Assembly (NCBI RefSeq): GCF_026239735.1
Contig: NZ_JAPIVT010000012.1
Location: 62,001-126,000, forward strand
Length of the DNA stretch: 64,000 bases
Source of the DNA: Pedobacter sp. MC2016-05
GTDB lineage: Bacteria; Bacteroidota; Bacteroidia; Sphingobacteriales; Sphingobacteriaceae
Reading direction: 5' to 3'
Shown here: piece after piece, positions 26,144 to 33,190 of the stretch
Position numbering within the stretch: the stretch's first letter is position 1
Layout of the letters: each line of letters opens with the position of its first letter
Notes under the pieces: model-generated
The model's input: the letters and a program-made list of their open reading frames with translations, nothing else
What the model was told of the DNA's origin: nothing
Database searches by the model: none
Translations under genes and position numbers: made by a program

Positions 26144-26914
26144 ATGAAAAAATTTTTATTGGCGGTATGTATTTCAGGTATCGCTATTTCGGCAAATGCG
26201 CAAACCAAAGCTGTAGCAAAGAAGCCTGTAGCTAAAAAAACCATAGCCACTTCGAAAACCCTTCCAGGTACAATAGCATTAAAATCTGGTTTAGATTCTA
26301 CCAGTTATGCTTTTGGAACATCAATGGGCACTAGTTTAAAATCTACCGGTTTGTCAACCCTAAACTACGAAGCCTTGTTAAAAGGTTTGAAAGACGCTTT
26401 TGCAGGCGGCAAAGTGGCATTAACGCAACAACAAGCGCAGCAATGTATTAATGATGCGATCACAAGAGCATCAGCAGTAAAAACAATGGCAGAAAATGAA
26501 GCTAACAAAATTAAATTTGCACCCATGATAAAAGAAGGACAAGAGTTTTTAGAAGAAAACAAGAAACGTGCTGGCGTTCAAACAACTGCCAGTGGTTTAC
26601 AGTACGAAGTTTTAACTGCCGGAACCGGCGTAAAACCTACAGCTACCGATTCAGTTTTAGTTCATTATAAAGGAACCTTATTAAACGGTAAACAATTTGA
26701 TAGTTCTTACGATAGAGGTGAACCAATTAGCTTTCCTTTAAACAGAGTTATCCCGGGGTGGACTGAAGGTGTTCAATTAATGCCTGCTGGTTCGAAATAT
26801 AAGTTCTTCATTCCTTATCACCTGGCTTATGGCGAACGTGGTGCAGGAGCCGATATCCCACCTTATAGCGCTTTAATTTTTGAGGTAGAGTTGTTAAAAG
26901 TTAATGGTAAATAG
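26144..26914 (+). CDS. Exported FKBP-type peptidyl-prolyl isomerase (Mip/FkpA-like)
   Basis: A 256-residue exported protein starting at the ATG at 26144, where the signal peptide MKKFLLAVCISGIAISANAQ begins. The mature part starts with a Lys-rich linker (VAKKPVAKKTIATSK). A helical FKBP_N dimerisation domain follows (about 45-150; SYAFGTSMGTSLKSTGL, EGQEFLEENKKRAGV). The C-terminal FKBP catalytic domain (about 160-255) has VLVHYKGTLLNGKQFDSSYD, IPGWTEGVQLMPAGSKYKFF, IPYHLAYGERG and YSALIFEVELLKV, so the active-site aromatics are intact. It probably helps fold envelope proteins. This third FKBP has a different layout from the two lipoproteins at 22-24 kb. Confidence 0.93.
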   Translation: MKKFLLAVCISGIAISANAQTKAVAKKPVAKKTIATSKTLPGTIALKSGLDSTSYAFGTSMGTSLKSTGLSTLNYEALLKGLKDAFAGGKVALTQQQAQQCINDAITRASAVKTMAENEANKIKFAPMIKEGQEFLEENKKRAGVQTTASGLQYEVLTAGTGVKPTATDSVLVHYKGTLLNGKQFDSSYDRGEPISFPLNRVIPGWTEGVQLMPAGSKYKFFIPYHLAYGERGAGADIPPYSALIFEVELLKVNGK

Positions 26915-26971
26915 CCTTAATTAAAACTTTATGTAATGATTGATGTTAGGATATACATAATTAACATCAAT

Positions 26972-27148
26972 ATGAAAAAGATATTACCTATAGCACTAAT
27001 CGCATTTTTATGCACTACCTTAAGCAGTTGTGAACTTGTTGGAGGTATATTTAAAGCCGGCGTTTGGTCGGGTGTCATTATAGTTGTAGTAGTTGTTGCA
27101 CTACTCATCTGGATCCTTGCCAAAATATTTGGCGGCGGAAGGCGCTAG
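26972..27148 (+). CDS. Small single-span lipoprotein of unknown function (58 residues)
   Basis: The frame opens at 26936, but MKKILPIALIAFLCTTLSSC from 26972 is a clear lipoprotein signal (lipobox LSSC). The mature part is a short loop (ELVGGIFKAGVW), one membrane helix (SGVIIVVVVVALLIWILAKIF) and a GGGRR tail. Short proteins of this type occur widely in Bacteroidetes; I recall that database names for them are unreliable, so I leave it unnamed. It follows the FKBP gene by 57 bases on the same strand and precedes a strong terminator, so the two may be co-transcribed. Confidence 0.78.
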   Translation: MKKILPIALIAFLCTTLSSCELVGGIFKAGVWSGVIIVVVVVALLIWILAKIFGGGRR

Positions 27149-27199
27149 TTTTCAGTCTTGAGTCTGAAGTCCAGAGGCCTAAGTCAAAGCTTAATAATG

Positions 27200-27232
27200 A
27201 GGGCTGGTAAATTAAATTTGCCAGCCCTTTTT
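27200..27232 (+). terminator. Intrinsic terminator after the small lipoprotein gene
   Basis: AGGGCTGGTAAA (27200-27211) pairs with TTTGCCAGCCCT (27217-27228) with one G-U pair, followed by TTTT. Between the gene and the hairpin lies a short stretch of repeated AGTCTTGAGTCTGAAGTC-like sequence. Confidence 0.88.
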
Positions 27233-27246
27233 GCTACATTGTGATT

Positions 27247-27342
27247 ATGAAAATTTTCGATCTCCAACCTATTACCATTACAGAGTATATTTTTAATGAG
27301 CAACATTTAGCAGATAGCTACAATAGCCAAAGCGGCTCCTAG
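27247..27342 (+). other. In-frame upstream coding segment ending in TAG
   Basis: An ATG at 27247 opens 31 codons (MKIFDLQPITITEYIFNEQH, then LADSYNSQSGS) that end in TAG at 27340-27342. The frame is the same as that of the downstream CDS at 27361, and six sense codons (GFDFQC) join the two. The joined frame would be 168 codons plus the internal stop. This looks like the true N-terminus of the downstream protein cut off by a nonsense change. Confidence 0.5.
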
Positions 27343-27360
27343 GGATTTGATTTTCAATGT

Positions 27361-27753
27361 ATGGTTGTTGATTCTCAAAAAAAAATGATTATTACTTTTG
27401 AAATTCTTCATTCGATAGGTGATGTTGAATATGAAGAAGAAATTTTCCTGACGGATGACCCAAACGAGCTCCTTATTGTGGGATCCTCAACTGTTGGAGA
27501 GGGTGCAGGAGAGGTGTTAATGTCATACAAGAGCTCCTGTCAGTTTAACCTTGAAAATGAGGGTTATGATGCAGACGTGTTATCATTAACAGAACTTTTA
27601 ACCGAGTATTATGCACATACTCAAAAATTCCTAGACGAGTATGGCTTCAAATCCCTGAGATTACAGAGAGCGGCTTTATTGCCTCATGATATAGAATCGA
27701 ACGCTAGGTGCGCAATTGAAAATTTAAAGGGAAATAATATGTATGAATTTTGA
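27361..27753 (+). CDS. Hypothetical protein, possibly truncated by an upstream stop codon
   Basis: A 130-residue frame starting MVVDSQKKMIITFEI. It is acidic, has no signal peptide and shows no motif I recognise; EVEYEEEIFLTDDPNELLI-like strands suggest an alpha/beta cytoplasmic protein. The same frame extends upstream to an ATG at 27247, interrupted only by TAG at 27340. The gene may therefore be a remnant of a 168-residue protein, or may start at 27361. No promoter box is seen directly before 27361. It is convergent with DUF721. Function unknown. Confidence 0.5.
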   Translation: MVVDSQKKMIITFEILHSIGDVEYEEEIFLTDDPNELLIVGSSTVGEGAGEVLMSYKSSCQFNLENEGYDADVLSLTELLTEYYAHTQKFLDEYGFKSLRLQRAALLPHDIESNARCAIENLKGNNMYEF

Positions 27754-27801
27754 TGTAGTAAGTTCTCCAATAAAAGTGGCAATATTTATTAATTGCTGTT
27801 C

Positions 27802-28092
27802 CTATAGAAAAACCATTTCGGTAATCACTTGACTACCTGCATGCTCGTTCAATTTTTGAATTATTCCTTGGCGCACCATTACCAACTCATTTTTGATTAC
27901 CGATGATTCGATTCTAATAAAAAGTTTCTTATCATGAATATAAATCTGAGTAGTTCTATTGGCAATAGCAGTTCCCATAATTTCAGGCCAAATAGCTAAA
28001 ATAGAGGTTTCGTCAAACTTACGGCGTAAGCGATACACGTCGAGCATTTTGCTAACGGCATCTTTCATAGTTAAATCATTAGGTTTACGCAT
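27802..28092 (-). CDS. DUF721 (DciA-like) protein
   Basis: A 96-residue basic protein of the DUF721 family, beginning KDAVSKMLDVYRLRRKFDE and including IWPEIMGTAIANRT, the family hallmark. DciA, a DUF721 protein, is the helicase-loading factor in many bacteria without DnaC/DnaI, so a role at replication initiation is likely. Its start codon overlaps the end of recF by 8 bases (28085-28092), so the two are translationally coupled. That pairing of a replication-repair gene with DUF721 is common in Bacteroidetes. Confidence 0.9.
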   Translation of the reverse strand: MRKPNDLTMKDAVSKMLDVYRLRRKFDETSILAIWPEIMGTAIANRTTQIYIHDKKLFIRIESSVIKNELVMVRQGIIQKLNEHAGSQVITEMVFL

Positions 28093-29188
28093 TTTTTATT
28101 TGTCCCTCCTCCACTTCAAACAAAGTTACATCAACATCTATGTTTTCAAAAATCGATTTTACCCTTTCTTTACCCGTATCGGTAATAAATATTTGACCAA
28201 AATCGTGGTGAGAAACCATTTGCATCAATTTTTGTACCCGGCTATCATCCAATTTATCAAAGATATCGTCCAGCAGAAGCAAAGGTTTAAAACCTTTATT
28301 TTTTGCCAGATAAGCGTATTGTGCAAGCTTTAAAGCAATCAAAAAAGATTTCTGCTGCCCTTGCGAACCGAATTTTTTCAGGGGCATCCCGCTGATTACG
28401 AAAGCCAATTCATCTTTATGAATTCCAGTAGTAGTTCTTTCTAAAACCCGATCTTTTTCTACTGATTTTGCCAACAACTCGTTAAAACTGGAATCGTTTA
28501 GTTGCGACTGATAATTAAGTTCTACAGTTTCCTTATTTTCTGTAAGGTAGATATAATATTGATTAAATAGCGGAATAAACTGATCCATAAATGCTTTACG
28601 GATAGCAAAAATTTTATTGCCTGCCATTACCAGTTGTTCGTCTAAAATCTCCAACAAAGCTGGATCGTACTTGCGGCTGATGGCTATCTGCTTTAAAAAT
28701 GCATTCCGATTTAAAAGAATTCGATTATAAGAGATAAGCTGATCCAAATAATGTGAATCGGTTTGAGAAATTACATTGTCGATAAATTTCCTCCGTTCCT
28801 CACTCCCTTCCATAATCAGGTTTACATCATAAGGTGATACCATCACCACTGGAAAAAGGCCAATGTGATCAGCTAGCTTATCATATTCCTTTTTATTACG
28901 TTTAAACTGCTTTTTCTGATTGCGTTTTACTCCGCAAGAAATCTTTTCATTTTTGCTGCTTCGATCAAAATCTCCCTGAATCATGAAAATTTCCTGGCCA
29001 GTTTTGATCTGTTGCCCATCAATTGGATTAAAGTAGCTTTTGCATAGGCACAGATAATGAATTGCATCGAGCATATTCGTTTTGCCTGAGCCATTGTTAC
29101 CTGTGAAAACGTTTACCGTATCCGAAAATTGGATATCGGCATCGTTATAGTTTTTAAAATTTAGAAGCGTAATATTCTTTAACCACAT
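28085..29188 (-). CDS. recF: DNA replication and repair protein RecF
   Basis: SMC-like ATPase that helps load RecA at single-strand gaps as part of RecFOR. At 367 residues it has normal length. Walker A is GNNGSGKT (residues 30-37), the ABC-type signature is FGSQGQQKSFLIALKLA, and Walker B is PLLLLDDIFDKLDDSR. The ATG at 29188 gives the standard MWLKNITLLNFKNY start. It forms a two-gene unit with DUF721 and is divergent from the TPR gene. dnaA, dnaN and gyrB are not nearby, which is usual in this phylum. Confidence 0.97.
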   Translation of the reverse strand: MWLKNITLLNFKNYNDADIQFSDTVNVFTGNNGSGKTNMLDAIHYLCLCKSYFNPIDGQQIKTGQEIFMIQGDFDRSSKNEKISCGVKRNQKKQFKRNKKEYDKLADHIGLFPVVMVSPYDVNLIMEGSEERRKFIDNVISQTDSHYLDQLISYNRILLNRNAFLKQIAISRKYDPALLEILDEQLVMAGNKIFAIRKAFMDQFIPLFNQYYIYLTENKETVELNYQSQLNDSSFNELLAKSVEKDRVLERTTTGIHKDELAFVISGMPLKKFGSQGQQKSFLIALKLAQYAYLAKNKGFKPLLLLDDIFDKLDDSRVQKLMQMVSHHDFGQIFITDTGKERVKSIFENIDVDVTLFEVEEGQIKNA

Positions 29189-29259
29189 AAATATAGCGCA
29201 ATTTACCGTTTTTTACCCTCTAAATAACTAATGTTTAATTAAATACTTCAAAATAAAGA

Positions 29260-29289
29260 TTGATTCTTTGATTGAAAAATGTATTTTTG
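29260..29289 (+). promoter_or_regulatory. Promoter of the TPR protein gene
   Basis: TTG at 29260-29262, a 19-base spacer, then TATTTTTG at 29282-29289. This fits the Bacteroidetes -33/-7 arrangement and is the best complete promoter in the window. The ATG is 24 bases further at 29314. Confidence 0.6.
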
Positions 29290-29313
29290 CAATCTTAAAT
29301 TTTTTAAACAAAC

Positions 29314-29979
29314 ATGTCTACAACAGATAACCAGACAATTCAACCTATTAAAAAAGGTTCATTTTTACAGGAAAACACTAAGAGCTTATTATTTATAGCA
29401 GGTGCTGTAGTTTTATTAATCTTAGTATATCTTTGGTACCAAGGTGTGTATTTAAAAGACCGTGCTGAGGTAGCTGCAAGCAAAATGTTTAAAGCTGAAC
29501 AATTTATCGGTGTAGATTCTTTATCAAACAAAGCGATTAAAGGTGAAGGTGGATATCCAGGTTTAGAACAAATCGCAAAAGAATACGACAACACAAAATC
29601 GGCTAATTTAGCCAATTTATACCTAGGTGGAATTTATCTGCGCAAAGGCGATTACAAACAAGCTATTGAATCGTTAAGCAAATATAGCGCTACTGGCAGC
29701 CCAGTTGCAGATCCATTGGCTTTAGGATTACTAGGAGATGCTTATAGCGAATTGAAAGATTATAAACAGGCTACTACTTACTATAAGAAGGCTTCAGATA
29801 AAGCAAGCAAGTTTACTTCTCCAATGTTCCTTAAAAAATTAGGACTGGTTTCAGAAAATCAAAAAGACTTTAAGGGTGCTGTTGATGCTTACACAAAAAT
29901 CAAAACACAATATCCTGAAAGCGCTGAATCACAAATGATTGACGCTTATATTGCCAGAGCTCAGGAACAAGTGAAGTAA
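29314..29979 (+). CDS. TPR-repeat protein with N-terminal membrane anchor (YfgM-like)
   Basis: A 221-residue protein with a short cytoplasmic N-terminus, one membrane helix (about residues 22-43, LLFIAGAVVLLILVYLWY) and a helical domain outside the membrane. TPR-like repeats are visible at about 95-200: ANLYLGGIYLRKGDYKQAIE, LLGDAYSELKDYKQATTYY, LGLVSENQKDFKGAVDAY. The layout resembles YfgM, which works with periplasmic chaperones at the Sec translocon, but the role in Bacteroidetes is not established. Own promoter and terminator, so monocistronic. Confidence 0.87.
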   Translation: MSTTDNQTIQPIKKGSFLQENTKSLLFIAGAVVLLILVYLWYQGVYLKDRAEVAASKMFKAEQFIGVDSLSNKAIKGEGGYPGLEQIAKEYDNTKSANLANLYLGGIYLRKGDYKQAIESLSKYSATGSPVADPLALGLLGDAYSELKDYKQATTYYKKASDKASKFTSPMFLKKLGLVSENQKDFKGAVDAYTKIKTQYPESAESQMIDAYIARAQEQVK

Positions 29980-30001
29980 TCATTAACCAAAAACATATCA
30001 A

Positions 30002-30031
30002 AAAGGCCATCGAAAGATGGTCTTTTTTTTT
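30002..30031 (+). terminator. Intrinsic terminator of the TPR gene
   Basis: AAAGGCCATC (30002-30011) pairs with GATGGTCTTT (30016-30025) with one G-U pair, a GAAA tetraloop and a following run of T. Confidence 0.9.
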
Positions 30032-30100
30032 GGGAAAATTCGCCCTCATTCCCAATAATAACTAATGAGCAATATTATTACTGGGATCTGGCGAGAGAAA

Positions 30101-30388
30101 TTATTTTAGGAATCGGGTAACTAATTGATTCCATTCTTCTTCCAAAGAGATATCTGGACGAGTTTCTTTGGCTCGTGCATACCAGTAATCGGCATTCCAG
30201 ATGTCACCTTCTTTTCGATGCAAATATGCGTGTACCAAAGATGCTGAAGCACTATTAAGATGATCTACTTGTTTATGTGCATTATCCCAATCTCCCTTCC
30301 CATCGTACCAGAGTGCTTTCAACTCAACATTAAGTTGCGCTGGCGGCTGACCGGTTTTTAGAGATTGTTTAAATTCAGAAAGCGTCAT
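30101..30388 (-). CDS. Conserved hypothetical protein (95 residues)
   Basis: A small soluble helical protein rich in Trp and His: LNVELKALWYDGKGDWDNAH, VHAYLHRKEGDIWNADYWYA, RPDISLEEEWNQLV. The pattern of two helical hairpins resembles a TPR- or SEL1-like unit, and I believe similar short proteins occur in many bacteria, without a known role. It lies 14 bases downstream of pth on the same strand and is likely co-transcribed with it. No signal peptide. Confidence 0.78.
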   Translation of the reverse strand: MTLSEFKQSLKTGQPPAQLNVELKALWYDGKGDWDNAHKQVDHLNSASASLVHAYLHRKEGDIWNADYWYARAKETRPDISLEEEWNQLVTRFLK

Positions 30389-30402
30389 AAGAATTTTTTA
30401 TT

Positions 30403-30963
30403 CTATTTATTAAAAGCAGTCATCGTGTGAGCAGGCCCAATAGTAACAAAACTCTTAATCAAGTCTACACTTTTATCTATTAAGGCTGGGAGTTCGAGCT
30501 GCTCATTTTTATCGAACAAACCCAGCACAAAATCAACCTGGCGACCCTTTGGGTAATCGCTACCGATTCCAAACCGAAGGCGGGCATAATTTTGTCCGCC
30601 ACAAACTTCTTCAATACTTTTTAGCCCATTGTGGCCAGCACTCGAACCTTGAAGTTTAAGTCGTAATTTTCCTAACGGAAGCGCAAGATCATCCACGATC
30701 ACCAAAACATTTTCTGGAGTAATCTTCAACTCTTTCATCCAATAGTTTACAGCCTTCCCACTCAAATTCATAAACGTAGTGGGTTTGATTACATAAAGTT
30801 TTTTTCCTTTGAAACTTACTTCCGAATAATAAGCTAAACGGATGTTGTCAAAGCTACCATTTAAGCTCTTCACCAATTCATCGGCAATATCAAAACCTAC
30901 ATTGTGACGAGTATGAGCATATTCTGGTCCGATATTTCCTAAGCCAACGATGAGATATTTCAT
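30403..30963 (-). CDS. pth: Peptidyl-tRNA hydrolase
   Basis: Releases tRNA from peptidyl-tRNAs that drop off ribosomes. At 186 residues the length is standard. Asn10 in GLGN, the catalytic His20 in YAHTRHNVGF, TFMNLSGKAV, and the active-site Asp in VDDLALPLGKLRLK with GSSAGHNGL are all present. It follows rplY after a terminator at 31100-31135. The prs-rplY-pth order seen here is conserved in many bacteria. Confidence 0.97.
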   Translation of the reverse strand: MKYLIVGLGNIGPEYAHTRHNVGFDIADELVKSLNGSFDNIRLAYYSEVSFKGKKLYVIKPTTFMNLSGKAVNYWMKELKITPENVLVIVDDLALPLGKLRLKLQGSSAGHNGLKSIEEVCGGQNYARLRFGIGSDYPKGRQVDFVLGLFDKNEQLELPALIDKSVDLIKSFVTIGPAHTMTAFNK

Positions 30964-31099
30964 GTGTGCAAATGTAAAAGCTTAAAGCTGAAAGACCAAA
31001 GATAAATACAGGATGTATGATATTTAGCGGAATAAAGGAAATGGACAGTGGGAAATGGAGAATAGAGGCAACAAAATAGCAGCATATTTAAAAATTTTG

Positions 31100-31135
31100 A
31101 ATAAAAAAAACGGCTCGATTTGCATCGAGCCGTTT
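31100..31135 (-). terminator. Intrinsic terminator of rplY
   Basis: AAACGGCTCGAT (31108-31119) pairs perfectly with ATCGAGCCGTTT (31124-31135), 4-base loop. On the minus strand the stem runs into eight or more T residues. Confidence 0.92.
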
Positions 31136-31156
31136 CTTAAAATCAAGAGAACTTGA

Positions 31157-31741
31157 TTATTTTTTACCTTTAGCAGCTTCAGTTTCTGCTTGTTTTAATG
31201 CTCTAGACATTGCAACAGAAACGATAGTATCTTCAGGAGTGTTAGTAATTACGAATCCGTCAACTTTTAAGTCGCGAACACGGAATAAACTACCAACTTC
31301 TAATTTATCTAAGCTTACTTCAACGTTTTGTGGCATGTTAGCTGGTAAAGCTTTAACGCGAAGTTTACGTAATTTCTGAATTAATTTACCCCCCATTTTA
31401 ACACCTGGAGAAGTTCCTGTTAATTTAACTGGAATTTCCATCACGATTTCTTTCTCGTCGAATAACTGAAGAAAATCGATGTGCATTAACACGTCGGTAA
31501 GTGGGTGGTATTGAGTGTCTTTAACGATAGCTTTAGTTTTAGCACCGTTCACATCAATTTCCACAAAATTTACTTCCGGGGTATAAATAACATCTCTTAA
31601 ATCAGCAATAACTACAGCTAAGTGTTGTTGCTCTTTTCCACCATACAATACCGCCGGAACTTTACCTTCGTAACGAAGTTCCTTGGCATCGCGTTTCCCT
31701 ACGTTCTCTCTTGGAGAACCGCTAATTGCGATTGTTTTCAT
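31157..31741 (-). CDS. rplY: 50S ribosomal protein bL25 (CTC form)
   Basis: A 194-residue ribosomal protein that binds 5S rRNA. The N-terminal L25 domain (about 1-90; ISGSPRENVGKRDAKELR, VPAVLYGG, YHPLTDVLMHIDFLQL) is followed by the CTC-type beta-barrel domain (about 95-180; PVKLTGTSPGVKMGGKLIQ, LRVRALPANMPQ-like). A Lys/Glu-rich tail ends the protein. It lies between prs and pth on the same strand; the 139-base gap to prs contains a degenerate direct repeat. Confidence 0.96.
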   Translation of the reverse strand: MKTIAISGSPRENVGKRDAKELRYEGKVPAVLYGGKEQQHLAVVIADLRDVIYTPEVNFVEIDVNGAKTKAIVKDTQYHPLTDVLMHIDFLQLFDEKEIVMEIPVKLTGTSPGVKMGGKLIQKLRKLRVKALPANMPQNVEVSLDKLEVGSLFRVRDLKVDGFVITNTPEDTIVSVAMSRALKQAETEAAKGKK

Positions 31742-31754
31742 TTTATTTATTTAA

Positions 31755-31871
31755 TTAGTAGTAAGTATTTAGTATCAAGTATCAAGACCTTAAGCCTTCA
31801 ACCCTCTACCTTTTTATTAATTAGTATAGGTATCGAGTATTAAAACTTAGCCTTAAACCCTCTCTACCTTT
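31755..31871. repeat. Degenerate tandem repeat between prs and rplY
   Basis: Two copies of a roughly 55-60-base unit lie at about 31755-31814 and 31819-31871. Each runs ATTAGTA, then GTATC(A/G)AGTAT, then a CTTA(A/G)CCTT box and CCCTCT with ACCTTTT. The copies differ by several substitutions and small gaps. The prs-to-rplY spacer holds nothing else I can identify. Confidence 0.55.
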
Positions 31872-31880
31872 TACCTATTT

Positions 31881-32822
31881 TTAAACTCTAAACAAGTCAC
31901 TAATCGAGCCATGTTCGTTTACATTAGCAATTGCTCTTGCAAATAAACTTGCTGTACTTAGCACTCTAATTTTCGGACTTTCAATTCTTAAAGGAATAGT
32001 ATCCGTAACAATTAATTCAGTTAACACCGAATTTTCAACCGTTTCTACTGCTTTGCCTGAAAGTACAGCATGTGTACAAACCGCTCTCACACTTGCAGCA
32101 CCATTTTCCATAATCAAAGCCGCAGCTTTTGATAAGGTTCCGGCGGTATCGCAAATATCATCAATCAACACTACATCCTGCCCGGTTACATCTCCAATAA
32201 TCGACATTGATTCGATCTCATTAGCACGTTTACGGCGTTTATCGCAAATAATTACCTCTGCATTAAAAAACTTTGCAAAAGTACGGGCCCGGTATGAGCC
32301 ACCCATATCTGGCGACGCAATAGTTAAATTAGGTAGATTTAAACTTTTGATATAAGGAACAAAAATTACCGATCCATCTAAGTGATCCACCGGAATATCG
32401 AAGAATCCTTGTATTTGTGCCGCATGTAAATCCATCGTCATGATGCGGTGGATACCTGCAGATTTTAATAAGTTAGCTACCAATTTCGCACCGATTGCTA
32501 CACGAGGTTTATCCTTTCTATCCTGACGGGCTAAACCATAATAAGGAACAACTGCAGTAATATAATGTGCTGAAGCTCTTTTAGCGGCATCAACCATTAG
32601 CAAAAGTTCCATTAAATTATCGCTGGGCTGATAAGTAGATTGGATTAAAAAAACATCGCAGCCGCGGATAGATTCATCAAAAGAAGGTTGAAATTCGCCA
32701 TCACTGAATTTGTGAATGGTAACATCACCAAGTGGTTTGCCGTAACTTTCAGCAATTTTAAGTGATAGTCCTCTTGAACCTGTTCCGGAAAATAACTTTA
32801 CCGGGTTAAACTGCAATGGCAT
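31881..32822 (-). CDS. prs: Ribose-phosphate pyrophosphokinase
   Basis: Makes phosphoribosyl pyrophosphate from ribose 5-phosphate and ATP for nucleotide, His, Trp and NAD synthesis. At 313 residues it is normal. Features are the N-terminal LFSGTGSRGLSLKIAESYG, the flexible-loop RQDRKDKPR, DMGGSYRARTFAKFF, and the PRPP-binding loop DVVLIDDICDTAGTLSKAA. The ATG at 32820-32822 lies inside an inverted repeat (see the hairpin entry). The gene is downstream of tRNA-Gln on the same strand, with a terminator-like structure between them and no obvious promoter of its own. Confidence 0.97.
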   Translation of the reverse strand: MPLQFNPVKLFSGTGSRGLSLKIAESYGKPLGDVTIHKFSDGEFQPSFDESIRGCDVFLIQSTYQPSDNLMELLLMVDAAKRASAHYITAVVPYYGLARQDRKDKPRVAIGAKLVANLLKSAGIHRIMTMDLHAAQIQGFFDIPVDHLDGSVIFVPYIKSLNLPNLTIASPDMGGSYRARTFAKFFNAEVIICDKRRKRANEIESMSIIGDVTGQDVVLIDDICDTAGTLSKAAALIMENGAASVRAVCTHAVLSGKAVETVENSVLTELIVTDTIPLRIESPKIRVLSTASLFARAIANVNEHGSISDLFRV

Positions 32823-32860
32823 GATCCGTGTAGTTTACGGTTAAAAAAAATCGGATCATG
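32820..32860 (-). promoter_or_regulatory. Stem-loop covering the prs start codon
   Basis: CATGATCCG (32820-32828) and CGGATCATG (32852-32860) form a perfect 9-bp inverted repeat with a 23-base loop. On the minus-strand transcript the 3' arm ends with the prs ATG, so folding would hide the start codon. The 5' arm is also the 3' arm of the terminator hairpin just upstream, so the two structures exclude each other. Confidence 0.5.
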
Positions 32861-32882
32861 TCATTTTACAAACACGATCCGA
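32843..32882 (-). terminator. Terminator-like hairpin between tRNA-Gln and prs
   Basis: On the minus strand TCGGATCGTG (from 32882-32873) pairs with CATGATCCGA (from 32860-32851), ten pairs including one G-U, 12-base loop, and the stem runs straight into eight T residues (32850-32843). This is a strong intrinsic terminator for the tRNA transcript or an attenuator before prs. Confidence 0.8.
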
Positions 32883-32896
32883 CATTAAAATTTTCG

Positions 32897-32967
32897 TTGT
32901 CCGACCTGGATTCGAACCAAGACAAACGGTACCAAAAACCGTTGTACTACCCTTATACTATCGGACA
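32897..32967 (-). tRNA. tRNA-Gln (anticodon TTG)
   Basis: A full cloverleaf can be drawn on the minus strand. The acceptor stem is TGTCCGA/TCGGACA, the anticodon stem ACGGT/ACCGT with loop TTTTGGT (anticodon TTG), and the T arm has CTTGG/CCAGG around TTCGAAT. The discriminator base is A. CCA is not encoded. Length is 71 bases. It sits 74 bases upstream of the prs start codon on the same strand. Confidence 0.95.
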
Positions 32968-33190
32968 ATCTTTCTCGAGAACGAATCCTCGAAAGGGAAT
33001 GCAAATGTAGGAACCTTATTTTAATTTTGCAAGAGTGATTTTAAAATATTTTTAATTTCTCTCCTACTGTTCCTTCTTGCGTTGCAAAGATAAAAAAATC
33101 ATCATATCGCATGCAACATTTTATTTTTTTATACGACTTTTTTAAGTGAGGACCACCTAAATCATTTATTATCAAAGACTAAATTTTACT

